A DNA stretch of 51,263 nt from a bacterium HR35. Its GTDB lineage: Bacteria; Patescibacteriota; Minisyncoccia; UBA6257; HR35. Below the pieces are notes generated by a model. It did no database searches and was not told the DNA's origin. It saw nothing but the letters and a program-made list of their open reading frames with translations. A program made the position numbers and the translations under genes. The stretch is taken from assembly GCA_002898235.1 (NCBI GenBank), contig BEIL01000002.1, forward strand, positions 1 through 51,263, given 5' to 3'. This document shows, piece by piece, positions 17,994 through 27,372 of this stretch (positions within the stretch are counted from its first letter, which is position 1; the number at the start of each line of letters is the position of its first letter).

Positions 17994-19181
17994 ATGAAGG
18001 CTAATTTTTATTTTTTTATTTGTCTCTTTTTAATTTTTCTTTTATTTATTCTTCAACCTCAAAGAACTTCATTAGGAAGGTTTAAAGTGCTTTCTTATCC
18101 TGAATTGCTCAATAATTATCAGCGAATAAAAGTTTTAGATTTAGCCAATAAAGAAATTTATACCCTTTATTTATCTAAAGATATCAAACTAAGCTTAGGA
18201 GATGAGTTGATTTTAGAAAATTTTTATCTTCAAAATGAAAAAATTTATTTTCCTCAAAAAATAATAGTCAAAAAAAATAAAAATTTTTTCCTAAACTTAG
18301 CTCAAAAATTAAAAGAATTTTATGATAATCGAATTCAACAAAACCTTCCTTGGCCAGAAGAAAATATTTTAAGGGGAATTATTTTAGGAGAAAAAATAGA
18401 AGATTATGAACTTTATCAAAATTTTCAAAAAGCAGGAGTAGCTCATATTTTAGTTGCTTCTGGTAGTAATTTGGTTCTAATTTCTTCAATTTTTCTTTTA
18501 ACCCTTAGAAGTTTGAAATTTTTAAACTTCAAAATCGCTTCAATTTTGCTTATTTTAGTTTTAACTTTTTATTTGTTTTTAGTTGGCTTTGAAGGCAGCA
18601 TTTTAAGAGCTTATCTTTTTTCTCTCTTTTTAATAATTATTAAAAATTTTGCTGGAAGAATTCCTTTGAAAAGAAATATTATTATTACTTTAGTTTTAAT
18701 TTTTATCCTAATTTCGCCTAAATTCTTTTTAGAACTCGGCACTCTACTTTCTTTTTTATCTTTTTTAGGAATAATTTATTTAGCTCCGTTTTTAAAAGCT
18801 AAATTCTTAAATTTTGTTAAAAACAATTTTTTTTCTGAGGTTATTAGCCAAACTCTTAGTTCTTATATATTTGTTTTTCCTTTGGTTAATTTTTATTTTC
18901 AATCATTCAATATTTTTTCGCCCTTTTTCAATCTCCTAATTTTACCCCTTCTTCCTTATGTTTTTTTCTTAGGTCTTTTTTCTTTTTTACCCTTTTTCTC
19001 CTTTTTAGTTTTACCTCTTCTTTATTTTTTGAAAATGCTAGTAAACTTAGCCTCAATTTTCCCTTCTATTTCAATTTCTTTTCCTCTTTCTTTTTATTTT
19101 CTTTACTTCTTAGTTATTTTTTATTTTGTCTATAAAATAAACAAAAATGAAAACATTGAATTTAATTTTGCTTTTCGCTAA
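17994..19181 (+). CDS. ComEC/Rec2-like competence channel domain (N-terminal half of split ComEC)
   Basis: 'ILRGIILGEKIEDYELYQNFQKAGVAHILVASGSNLVLIS' competence-domain signature, many TM helices. ORF track start (17961) lies inside the tRNA; ATG at 17994 preferred. Confidence 0.85.
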   Translation: MKANFYFFICLFLIFLLFILQPQRTSLGRFKVLSYPELLNNYQRIKVLDLANKEIYTLYLSKDIKLSLGDELILENFYLQNEKIYFPQKIIVKKNKNFFLNLAQKLKEFYDNRIQQNLPWPEENILRGIILGEKIEDYELYQNFQKAGVAHILVASGSNLVLISSIFLLTLRSLKFLNFKIASILLILVLTFYLFLVGFEGSILRAYLFSLFLIIIKNFAGRIPLKRNIIITLVLIFILISPKFFLELGTLLSFLSFLGIIYLAPFLKAKFLNFVKNNFFSEVISQTLSSYIFVFPLVNFYFQSFNIFSPFFNLLILPLLPYVFFLGLFSFLPFFSFLVLPLLYFLKMLVNLASIFPSISISFPLSFYFLYFLVIFYFVYKINKNENIEFNFAFR

Positions 19182-19953
19182 TTTTTTAATTTATTCAATT
19201 TTTTGGCAAATAGTTTTTTCTAAAGATATTTTACTTTTTCCCGATATTGGGCAAGGTAAAAGTTTTATTTTGAAAGATTCCAGAGTAATTTTTATTTATG
19301 ATGTTGGCAAAGAAAACATAAAAATTATAAGAACCCTTCAAAAAGTTATGCCCTTTTACAGAAAAGATATTGACATTTTAATTATTTCCCATCCAGATAC
19401 TGACCATTATTTAGCTCTTAATTTTCTTGAGAAAAAATATAAAATAAGGAATCTTTTAATTAATCAAACTGCTTTAAAAGATTTTTACTTTTCTCAATTA
19501 GTTAATCAATTAAAAAACCAAGGAACAAAAATCGTTTTTTTAAAAGAAAAAGATAGAATAATCTTTAATGATACCTTAATTTTTGTTCTTCATCCAGATA
19601 AGGTTTATAAACAAGACAATAATAACTCTCTTGTAGTTTACGGAAAAATTAAAAATATTTCCTTTCTTTTAACCGGTGATATTGAAAAAATAGGAATTGA
19701 AGAAAACTTAATTAAATATTTAAAACTTCTAAAAGGAGTAACAATTTTAGATTATCCTCATCATGGCTCCCGTTTTTCTTTGGTTCATAATTTTTTTAAA
19801 GAACTTAATCCTAAAATAGTTGTCATTCAATCAGGTTTTAATAAATATGGTCATCCACATAAAGAAGTTCTTGATTTTTTTAAAAAAGAAAATAAAATTT
19901 TATGGTTAACTAATTTGAACGGTGACCTAATTTTAGATTTGGGTTATAATTAA
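19147..19953 (+). CDS. ComEC C-terminal metallo-beta-lactamase-like domain as a separate protein
   Basis: 'DIGQGKSFILKDSRVIFIYDVG', 'ILIISHPDTDHYLALNFL', 'LLTGDIEKIGIEENLI', 'LDYPHHGSRFS'; overlaps the upstream ComEC-like gene by 35 nt. Confidence 0.88.
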   Translation: MKTLNLILLFANFLIYSIFWQIVFSKDILLFPDIGQGKSFILKDSRVIFIYDVGKENIKIIRTLQKVMPFYRKDIDILIISHPDTDHYLALNFLEKKYKIRNLLINQTALKDFYFSQLVNQLKNQGTKIVFLKEKDRIIFNDTLIFVLHPDKVYKQDNNNSLVVYGKIKNISFLLTGDIEKIGIEENLIKYLKLLKGVTILDYPHHGSRFSLVHNFFKELNPKIVVIQSGFNKYGHPHKEVLDFFKKENKILWLTNLNGDLILDLGYN

Positions 19954-19956
19954 ATA

Positions 19957-20299
19957 AGGGAAGAACAGCCAATCGCTGGGGTTTTAAAATCCCAGAGGAA
20001 AGTCCGGACACCCAAAAAGGAAAGCTCCGAAAGGAGCTGGGGCGAAAGCCCCAAGAAGGAGGCACAGAGACCATACTATCCAGCTTTTTAGCTGGAAAAA
20101 GGTGAAAAGAATGGGGGTGTCTAAAAAATCATTTTTAGGCTACCCCATTATCTTCTGAAGCAATTCAGAAGATTGTCTCCTTCTTTTCCGGGTGCAAGGC
20201 CGTGCCTGCTTTTAAGCAGGAGTGCCGCTTGTCCTCCTTAGTAATAAGGAGGCCAGACAGATGATTGGCTAAAACAGAATCCGGCTTACGTTCTTCCCT
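19957..20299 (+). ncRNA. rnpB: RNase P RNA (bacterial type)
   Basis: P1 pairing aagggaagaac / gttcttccctt, conserved 'gaggaaagtccggaca', 'gtgcaaggccgtgcctgc' and the terminal 'acagaatccggcttacg'. Confidence 0.93.
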
Positions 20300-20336
20300 T
20301 TTTATTTTTTGTTATTAAAACTAATATTATAAAAAA

Positions 20337-21044
20337 ATGGCAGGACATTCCCATTGGGCCCAAATAAAAAGAAAGAAAGCAGTCCTTGATGTTAAAAAGA
20401 GTCAGCTTATAAGCAAATTGATTAATGCGATTACAGTTGCTGCTCGTGAAGGAAATAATCCAGAGACAAACCCAAAACTAAGAAATGCTATTGAAAGAGC
20501 TAAGGAATTTAAAGTTCCTTTAGAAAATATTGAAAGAGCAATTAAAAAGGCAGAAGATAAAAATTTAAATTTAGAAGAGGTTTGGTATGAAGCTTATTTT
20601 GAAGAAGTTTCTCTTTTAATTAAGGCAATTACAGATAATAAAAATAGAACCTTGGGTGAAATTAAACATGTTCTGAATAAGTTCAATGCTAAATTAGCTA
20701 CTCCGGGATCAGTTAAATGGAATTTTGAAGAAAAAGGAGTAGTTGAAATATCGAAAACGAATGAAGATAAGATTATTGGTTTTTTCGACCTTATTAGTGA
20801 TCTTCAAGAGAAAAATGAAAACATAATGTTAATTACTAGTGTAAAAAATCTGAATGAACTTAAAAACAAACTTTTAGAAGCAAAAATAGAAATTTTAGAT
20901 TCTTACATTGAATTTTTCCCATTAAATCCTATAGAAATTAAAGATAAAGCTAAACTTGAACAAATAACAAATTTAATTAATGAACTCTTAGAATTGGAAG
21001 ATGTCGATGAGGTATTTACTAATGTTAAAAATCTTGACTTTTAA
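20337..21044 (+). CDS. YebC/PmpR-family transcriptional regulator
   Basis: 'MAGHSHWAQIKRKKAVLDVKKSQLISKLINAITVAAREGNNPETNPKLRNAIERAK'. Confidence 0.95.
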   Translation: MAGHSHWAQIKRKKAVLDVKKSQLISKLINAITVAAREGNNPETNPKLRNAIERAKEFKVPLENIERAIKKAEDKNLNLEEVWYEAYFEEVSLLIKAITDNKNRTLGEIKHVLNKFNAKLATPGSVKWNFEEKGVVEISKTNEDKIIGFFDLISDLQEKNENIMLITSVKNLNELKNKLLEAKIEILDSYIEFFPLNPIEIKDKAKLEQITNLINELLELEDVDEVFTNVKNLDF

Positions 21045-21103
21045 TAAAAAACACTTGAAAATTTTTAAATAAAACGGTCGTTAATTAGAGAAGAAAGAGA
21101 TTA

Positions 21104-21367
21104 ATGGTAAAAATTTTCTCACCCGATTTGGAAGAAATTTTAAGGATTTTGATGCAAGGAGATGAAGAAGAGGAAGAAGGAGGTTTGATTTTTGAAGGAC
21201 CAGAAGAAGAGGAACCAGAAGAAGAGGAAGAAGGAGATGAAGAAGAAGAGGAACCAGAAGAAGAGGAAGAAGGAGATGAAGAAGATTTAAGCTTTGAAGA
21301 AGAAGGTTGGGAAGAAGAACTAACCTTTGAAGAAGGCGAAGAAGATGAAGAAGAGGAAGAGTGGTAA
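21104..21367 (+). CDS. Highly acidic low-complexity small protein
   Basis: 87 aa with E/D/G/P repeats; separate unit between yebC and tsaE, followed by a strong intrinsic terminator. Confidence 0.6.
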   Translation: MVKIFSPDLEEILRILMQGDEEEEEGGLIFEGPEEEEPEEEEEGDEEEEEPEEEEEGDEEDLSFEEEGWEEELTFEEGEEDEEEEEW

Positions 21368-21396
21368 TTTTACAAAAAGTTAAAAATCTAAAACAC

Positions 21397-21424
21397 ACCC
21401 CCTCTTTTAAAAGAGGGGGTTTTA
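21397..21424 (+). terminator. Rho-independent terminator
   Basis: ACCCCCTCTTTTAAAAGAGGGGGT perfect hairpin followed by TTTAATTTT. Confidence 0.88.
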
Positions 21425-21440
21425 ATTTTAAAATAAAAAA

Positions 21441-21890
21441 ATGGAGATTTTAATTAAAAATTTAAAAGAAGCAAAAAAATTTTTTAAAAATTTAAAAAAC
21501 AAAATTATTTCTAAAAGAATAGTTCTTTTAATTGGTAATTTAGGAGCTGGAAAAACAACCTATGCTCAATTAATAGCTAAAGAATTCAAAATTAAAGAAC
21601 CTCTTCAAAGCCCAACTTTTATTCTTTGGCAAAAATACGAATTTAAATTCAAAAATAGAAAGTTTTATCTTAATCATTTAGACCTTTATCGAATTAATAA
21701 ACCCCAAGAAATTTTAAAACTTGATTTAAAAAATGAATTAAAGAAAAAAGAAAATATATTTTTGATTGAGTGGGGAGAAAAAATTGAAAAATATTTAAAA
21801 AGAAAAAAAATAAAGTTTTTAAAAGTCGAGATTAAAATTTTAAACAAAGATCAAAGATTGCTTGAATTAAATGAAAGTAGTTTTAATTGA
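21441..21890 (+). CDS. tsaE: tRNA t6A synthesis ATPase TsaE
   Basis: 'VLLIGNLGAGKTTYAQLIAKEFKIKEPLQSPTFILWQ', 'LNHLDLYRI', 'IEWGEKI'. Confidence 0.92.
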   Translation: MEILIKNLKEAKKFFKNLKNKIISKRIVLLIGNLGAGKTTYAQLIAKEFKIKEPLQSPTFILWQKYEFKFKNRKFYLNHLDLYRINKPQEILKLDLKNELKKKENIFLIEWGEKIEKYLKRKKIKFLKVEIKILNKDQRLLELNESSFN

Positions 21891-24387
21891 CGCCAACGCT
21901 CTTCTTCATCGAGTTTATCATGCTCTTCCTAGATTGACAGATTTTCAAGGAAGGCCAACTAATGCTCTTTATGGTTTAGCTAATATTTTACTTAAATTTT
22001 TAAAAGAATATAAGCCAGATTATATTTTTGCTCTTTACGATAGACCAGAACCAACTCTAAGACATCAAGTTTTTAAGGATTATAAAGCTCAAAGACCAAA
22101 AGCTCCAGATGATTTAAGAATCCAAATTAATCTTTCTAAAAAAATATTTTTAGCCTTTGACATTCCGATAATTGAAAAACCTGGTTATGAAGCTGATGAC
22201 TTAATAGCTACTCTTAAGAAAATTTTTCAAACAAAGGCTCAAGAAATTTTAATTTTGACAGGCGATCTTGATACTCTTCAGTTAGTTGATGAAAAAACAA
22301 AAATTTTAACAATGAAAAAAGGCATTTCTGAGCTCCAAATTTACGATTCTCTAGCAGTCAAAAATAAATTTGGGATTTTACCTCAACAGATACCAGATTT
22401 TAAAGCCCTAGTAGGTGATAAATCAGATAATATTCCTGGGGTGCCTGGAATTGGTCCTAAAACTGCAGCTCTTTTGCTTAATAAATACCAAACATTAGAA
22501 AATTTATTTGAAGCTACAGAAAAAGAAAAAATTGATCCACTTTTAAAAAATAAAATCTTTAATCTTAAAGATAAACTGCTTTTTTTTAAAAATTTAGTAA
22601 TTTTAAAAGATGATATTGAGTTAAATTTTAATCCTGAAGATTTAAAATATAGCGGTTATAAAGAAGAAAAATTAATTGAAGTCTTTAAAGAATTTGATTT
22701 TCGCTCTCTTATTCAGAGATTAACTAAAACTACACTTTTTTCTTTCAAGCCCCAGGATCAACCAATCGATTTTGCTTTTGAAAAAGGAGAAATTGAAAAT
22801 CTAAAATCTCCCTTCTTTTTTGAATTAGCTAAAGAAAAAATAAATGTTTTCGACGGAGAAAAATTAAAAATATTTACGCTAAATGATTTAGAAAAAATCC
22901 TTCTTCTTCCTCATCAAAAAATCTGTTATGATTTTAAAGAAATTATTAAAGTTTTGCTTAAAAACGATTTTTATTTTGATAAAAAAATAAATTTAGAAAC
23001 AATTTTTGATTTTAAACTTGTTTTTTGGCTTCTAAATTCAGATAAAGGCGATTTTAGTTTAGAAGAAATTTTAGATTTTTACTTAAAAAATAATTCAAAT
23101 TATTATCAAAAAATATTAACGGTTTATCAAATTTTAGTTAATGAATTAAAAGAAAAAGAACTTTTAAATCTTTATCGTGATTTAGAAATTAAAATTTCAC
23201 CAATTTTAGCCAGAATGGAATTAAGAGGAATAAAAGTTGATTTTGAAAAGCTAACAACTTTTAAAAAATTTTTAACAATTAAAATTGATTCTTTAAAAGA
23301 AGAAATTTATAAGCTAGCCCAAAGAAGATTTAATCTTAATTCTCCTCAAGAATTAAGCTATGTTTTGTTTACTGTTTTAAAATTGCCGACAAAATATATA
23401 GCTAAAACAAAAACAGGCATTTTTTCAACTCAAGAAAGCGAATTATTAAAATTAATAAATGTCCATCCAATTATCGAAAAAATTTTAGAATACCGAGAGT
23501 TAGGGAAACTTTTAAAAACTTATACTGAAGGATTTTTAAAGTTTGTTGATCCTAAAGAAAAGAGAGTTTATACTATTTTTAATCAAACAAAAGCAGCTAC
23601 TGGAAGAATTATTTCTGAAAAACCAAATCTCCAAAATTTACCTTTAAGAGGTGAGTTGGCAAAAAATTTTAGAGAAATTTTTGTTAGTCAAGACAATTTT
23701 GTTTTTGTTGGAGCTGATTATTCACAAATTGAATTAAGAATTTTAGCCTATCTTTCTCAAGATGAAGGTTTAATTTTGGCTTTTAAAAATGACTGGGATA
23801 TTCATAGCGAAGTAGCTAAATATCTCTTTGGTGAAATTAATGAGGAAACAAGAAGAAAAGCAAAGATAGTTAATTTTGGTATAGTTTATGGAATTTCGGC
23901 TAAAGGTTTAGCTGAAAGATTGAGAATAAATTTAACCGAAGCTCGAAAAATAATCGAAAGATTTTTTAGTTTTTACCCCAAAGTTAAAGAATATCAAGAA
24001 AAAACTTTAGAATTTGCTAGAAAAAATGGTTATGTAGAGACTCTTTTAGGAAGAAAAAGATTTTTGCCAGAAATTAATACCCTAAGTTATCGAGAAAAAA
24101 CCGAAGTGGAAAGAATAGCGATTAATATGCCAATTCAAGGATTGGGAGCTGATATTTTAAAGAAATCAATGATTGAGATTGAAAAAATGATTTTAGAAAA
24201 AGAATGGCAAAATAAAGCTTTTTTTGTTTTAACTATTCATGATGAAATAATTTTTGAAGTAGCTGAAGAAATTAAAGAAGAATTTAAGGTTATAATAAAA
24301 GAAATAATGGAAAATGTTTTAACTTTAGGAGTTCCTCTTAAGGTTAATATTCGCGAAGGAAAAAATTTAGCTGATTTAATTAAATGA
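21871..24387 (+). CDS. polA: DNA polymerase I
   Basis: N-terminal 5' nuclease ('GDLDTLQLVD', 'GDKSDNIPGVPGIGPKTA') and C-terminal polymerase ('FVGADYSQIELRILAYLSQD', 'KIVNFGIVYGISAKGLA', 'TIHDEIIFE'). Confidence 0.96.
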   Translation: MKVVLIDANALLHRVYHALPRLTDFQGRPTNALYGLANILLKFLKEYKPDYIFALYDRPEPTLRHQVFKDYKAQRPKAPDDLRIQINLSKKIFLAFDIPIIEKPGYEADDLIATLKKIFQTKAQEILILTGDLDTLQLVDEKTKILTMKKGISELQIYDSLAVKNKFGILPQQIPDFKALVGDKSDNIPGVPGIGPKTAALLLNKYQTLENLFEATEKEKIDPLLKNKIFNLKDKLLFFKNLVILKDDIELNFNPEDLKYSGYKEEKLIEVFKEFDFRSLIQRLTKTTLFSFKPQDQPIDFAFEKGEIENLKSPFFFELAKEKINVFDGEKLKIFTLNDLEKILLLPHQKICYDFKEIIKVLLKNDFYFDKKINLETIFDFKLVFWLLNSDKGDFSLEEILDFYLKNNSNYYQKILTVYQILVNELKEKELLNLYRDLEIKISPILARMELRGIKVDFEKLTTFKKFLTIKIDSLKEEIYKLAQRRFNLNSPQELSYVLFTVLKLPTKYIAKTKTGIFSTQESELLKLINVHPIIEKILEYRELGKLLKTYTEGFLKFVDPKEKRVYTIFNQTKAATGRIISEKPNLQNLPLRGELAKNFREIFVSQDNFVFVGADYSQIELRILAYLSQDEGLILAFKNDWDIHSEVAKYLFGEINEETRRKAKIVNFGIVYGISAKGLAERLRINLTEARKIIERFFSFYPKVKEYQEKTLEFARKNGYVETLLGRKRFLPEINTLSYREKTEVERIAINMPIQGLGADILKKSMIEIEKMILEKEWQNKAFFVLTIHDEIIFEVAEEIKEEFKVIIKEIMENVLTLGVPLKVNIREGKNLADLIK

Positions 24388-25673
24388 ATCTATTTAAAAA
24401 TCTTTTAGAAAAACTTAAAAAACAGGTAAATATTTATTTTTCAGGATTTTTTCTTTTTCTTTTAATTATTGGACTTTTGATAAGCGATTTTAATTTTCTT
24501 AAAATTTATCTTTTTATTTTGATTTTAATTTTTTTTAATTTTTTAGGTTATCAATTTTATCTTATTAGAAAACCTTCAAAAGAAAAATCTATTTTTCCAA
24601 TTTTGACAAACATCTTGGAAAATCTCCAAGAAGGAATAGTTTTTTACGACGAAAATTTAAAAATTATTTACGCTAATAAAAAATTTGCTGAAATAGTCAA
24701 GTTGAAAAAAGAAGATTTGGAAAAATTAGAGATTGGACAATGGATGCTTAAAAATAAAACTTATGAAATTTTGGGAAATATTTTTTTCCCTTTTATTAAT
24801 GGCGAAGAAATAAAAATAATATCCGAAAAGCCTTTTGAAATAATTGAAGTAAGTTTTAAATTTCCAGAAGAAAAATATTACACCGTTGGCTATTGGGAGG
24901 CCGAAATTGAAAATAAAAAAACTAAAATAAGATTAGTCATTGATAGAACTAAAGATGTAATTGAAAGCCAAAAAAGAATGGAGTTTATTCAATTAGTAAG
25001 CCACAATCTTTTATCTCCTTTATCTGAAATAAGGTGGTTACTAGAATCGATAGACGAAGAATCTCTAAATGAGGAAAACAAAAAAATTATTAGCGATGTT
25101 TTAGAAATTGTTAGAAATTCTATTGTTTTTTCTCAAAATATTCTGACTTTTGTTAGAGCAGAAAAAGGAGTTCTTAGTTTGAATATTAACGAATTTAACT
25201 TAGAAGAGCTTTTAAAGAAGATTCTTCTTTCTTTTCAAAAAAGAATTAAAGAAAATAATTTAAAAATTGAAGCTGAAATTTATGAAAAAGCTAAAAATTT
25301 GATTGGCGATGAAACTCTTATTTTCTTAGCCCTATTTTCTCTAATTGAAAATGCAATTGTCTATAATAAAACTGGTGGTTTAGTTAAAATCACTGCTCAA
25401 AAGGTTGAAGGCAGACCTTATGCAGAAATAATTATTGAAGATACCGGTATAGGTATGTCGCCCGAGGTTTTAGAGAATTTATTTAAACCATATTTCCGAG
25501 GAGAAAAGGCTAAAGAAAAAGAAGTTGGCGGATTTGGGATTGGTCTTTATTTGGCTAAAAAAATTATCGATCTTCATGGAGGAGAAATAAAAGTTTTTTC
25601 AGAAGAAAATAAGGGAACAAAGGTAGTTGTTACTTTACCTTTAGAAAAATCACTTATTCCTGGTATAATTTAA
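24384..25673 (+). CDS. Membrane-bound sensor histidine kinase with PAS-like domain
   Basis: TM helices, PAS-like segment, H-box 'QLVSHNLLSPLSEIRWLL', 'DTGIGMSPEVLENLFKPYFRGEKA', 'GGFGIGLYLAKKII'. Confidence 0.88.
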   Translation: MNLFKNLLEKLKKQVNIYFSGFFLFLLIIGLLISDFNFLKIYLFILILIFFNFLGYQFYLIRKPSKEKSIFPILTNILENLQEGIVFYDENLKIIYANKKFAEIVKLKKEDLEKLEIGQWMLKNKTYEILGNIFFPFINGEEIKIISEKPFEIIEVSFKFPEEKYYTVGYWEAEIENKKTKIRLVIDRTKDVIESQKRMEFIQLVSHNLLSPLSEIRWLLESIDEESLNEENKKIISDVLEIVRNSIVFSQNILTFVRAEKGVLSLNINEFNLEELLKKILLSFQKRIKENNLKIEAEIYEKAKNLIGDETLIFLALFSLIENAIVYNKTGGLVKITAQKVEGRPYAEIIIEDTGIGMSPEVLENLFKPYFRGEKAKEKEVGGFGIGLYLAKKIIDLHGGEIKVFSEENKGTKVVVTLPLEKSLIPGII

Positions 25674-25680
25674 AAATATA

Positions 25681-27126
25681 ATGCTCAAACCTCGAGTAAG
25701 ATTTGCTCCTTCGCCAACCGGCAAACTTCATTTAGGAAGTGCTCGAACGGCTCTTTTTAATTTTCTTTTTGCTCGCTCTCAAAAAGGAGTCTTTCTTCTA
25801 AGAATAGATGATACTGATAAAATCCGTTCTAAAAAAGAATATGAAGAAGATATTTTAGATAGTTTGAATTGGCTAGGCTTATATTCCGATGAAGAAATTG
25901 TTCGTCAAAGCGAAAGGCTTGATCTTTATGAAAAAATAATTAAAGCTCTTTTAGATAAAGGCTATGCTTATTATTGTTTTTGTTCTAAAGAAGAATTAGA
26001 AGCTCGAAGACAAGAACAATTAACTCGAGGAGAAGTTCCTCGCTATTCAGGCAAATGTCGTCAGCTTACTTCTCAAGAAGTTAATCAAAAATTAGCTAAA
26101 GGAGAAAAGTACGTTATTAGGCTTAAAGTACCAGAAAAGAAAATTACTTATAAAGATTTTTTGAGAGGAGAAATTCCTTATGATTTTCGCTTATTAGGTG
26201 ATTTTGTTATAGCTAAAAATGAAAGAGAACCTCTCTATCTTTTAACTTCTCCAATTGATGATCATTATCAAGGAATAACCCATGTTATTCGAGGAGAAGA
26301 TCATTTGCCTAACACTCCTAAGCAACTTTTGATTTTTAAATATCTAGAATGGGAACCACCAATTTTTGTTCATTTGCCCCTTATTTTAGGCCCTGATGGT
26401 AGTAAGCTTTCTAAAAGACATGGAGCTAAAAGTATAAGCGAATATCGAGAAGCTGGTTTCTTGCCAGAAGCTTTGATTAATTTTTTAGCTCTTTTAGGTT
26501 GGCATCCCGAAGGAGATCGAGAAATTATTACTCTCGAAGAAATGATTCGAGAATTTAAATTAGAGAAACTTAACAAAACCCCAGCTCGCTTTAATTTTTC
26601 TAAATTAATTTTCTTCAATCGTTATTATCTTAAACAAAAACCGAATAACGATTTACTTCAATTGCTTGATTTTTCAAACTATGGCAATTGGCAGAATGAT
26701 AATTTTTTAGCTCTTAATGGTCTGAATTATTCTCGAGAAAAAATTTTAAAAATTATTAATCTCGGCAAAGAAAGAGCTTCGGTTGTTAATGAAATTTTGT
26801 TGACTGTTGATTTTTTCTTTAAAGATTTTGATTATGATAAAAACCTTCTTTTATGGAAAAATTCCTCTTTTGAGGAAATAAAAATCAACCTTCAAGCAAT
26901 TGAAAACGAGTTTAGAAAATTAAAAGAAGAAGAATTTAAAAGTGAAAAACTGAAACAGATATTGGATAACTTAGCTGGTGAAAATAAAGGACCAGTTTTT
27001 TGGCCTTTAAGAGTAGCCCTTTCGGGGAAAGAAGCTTCGCCTCCACCATTTGAATTAGCTGAAGTTTTTGGTAAAGAAAAAACCTTGGAGTTGATTAATA
27101 AAGCTCTAAAAAAATTAGGCGATTAA
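25681..27126 (+). CDS. gltX: Glutamyl-tRNA synthetase
   Basis: 'RFAPSPTGKLHLGSARTALFNFLFAR', 'GSKLSKRHGAKSI'. Confidence 0.96.
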   Translation: MLKPRVRFAPSPTGKLHLGSARTALFNFLFARSQKGVFLLRIDDTDKIRSKKEYEEDILDSLNWLGLYSDEEIVRQSERLDLYEKIIKALLDKGYAYYCFCSKEELEARRQEQLTRGEVPRYSGKCRQLTSQEVNQKLAKGEKYVIRLKVPEKKITYKDFLRGEIPYDFRLLGDFVIAKNEREPLYLLTSPIDDHYQGITHVIRGEDHLPNTPKQLLIFKYLEWEPPIFVHLPLILGPDGSKLSKRHGAKSISEYREAGFLPEALINFLALLGWHPEGDREIITLEEMIREFKLEKLNKTPARFNFSKLIFFNRYYLKQKPNNDLLQLLDFSNYGNWQNDNFLALNGLNYSREKILKIINLGKERASVVNEILLTVDFFFKDFDYDKNLLLWKNSSFEEIKINLQAIENEFRKLKEEEFKSEKLKQILDNLAGENKGPVFWPLRVALSGKEASPPPFELAEVFGKEKTLELINKALKKLGD

Positions 27127-27128
27127 TA

Positions 27129-27365
27129 ATGATTAAAAAATTTTTTGATTTAACTTTAAAAATCGTTATTTTTCTTCTCCTAATAGCTCTTTTGCCAAAG
27201 GATTTTCTTTTGGATTTAAAGACAAAAATAGATTCCCTAGGATTAATAAAAATTTTAAAAACTGGCTTAGCTAATTTTTTTAATTTTGTTAAAAATTATA
27301 ATCTTTTTAATTTAAATCAATTTTTAGCTTTAATTTATAACTATTTAAAAAATTTGTTAAAATAA
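27129..27365 (+). CDS. Small hypothetical membrane-associated protein
   Basis: 78-aa ORF with hydrophobic N-terminus, tightly packed between gltX and glmS. Confidence 0.5.
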   Translation: MIKKFFDLTLKIVIFLLLIALLPKDFLLDLKTKIDSLGLIKILKTGLANFFNFVKNYNLFNLNQFLALIYNYLKNLLK

Positions 27366-27372
27366 TTTTCTT

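Noticed and set aside
21081-21398. Leucine-rich antisense ORF opposite the acidic protein
   Set aside because: Mirror of the GAA/GAG repeat (CTT/CTC = Leu); runs across the terminator; no start-site support.
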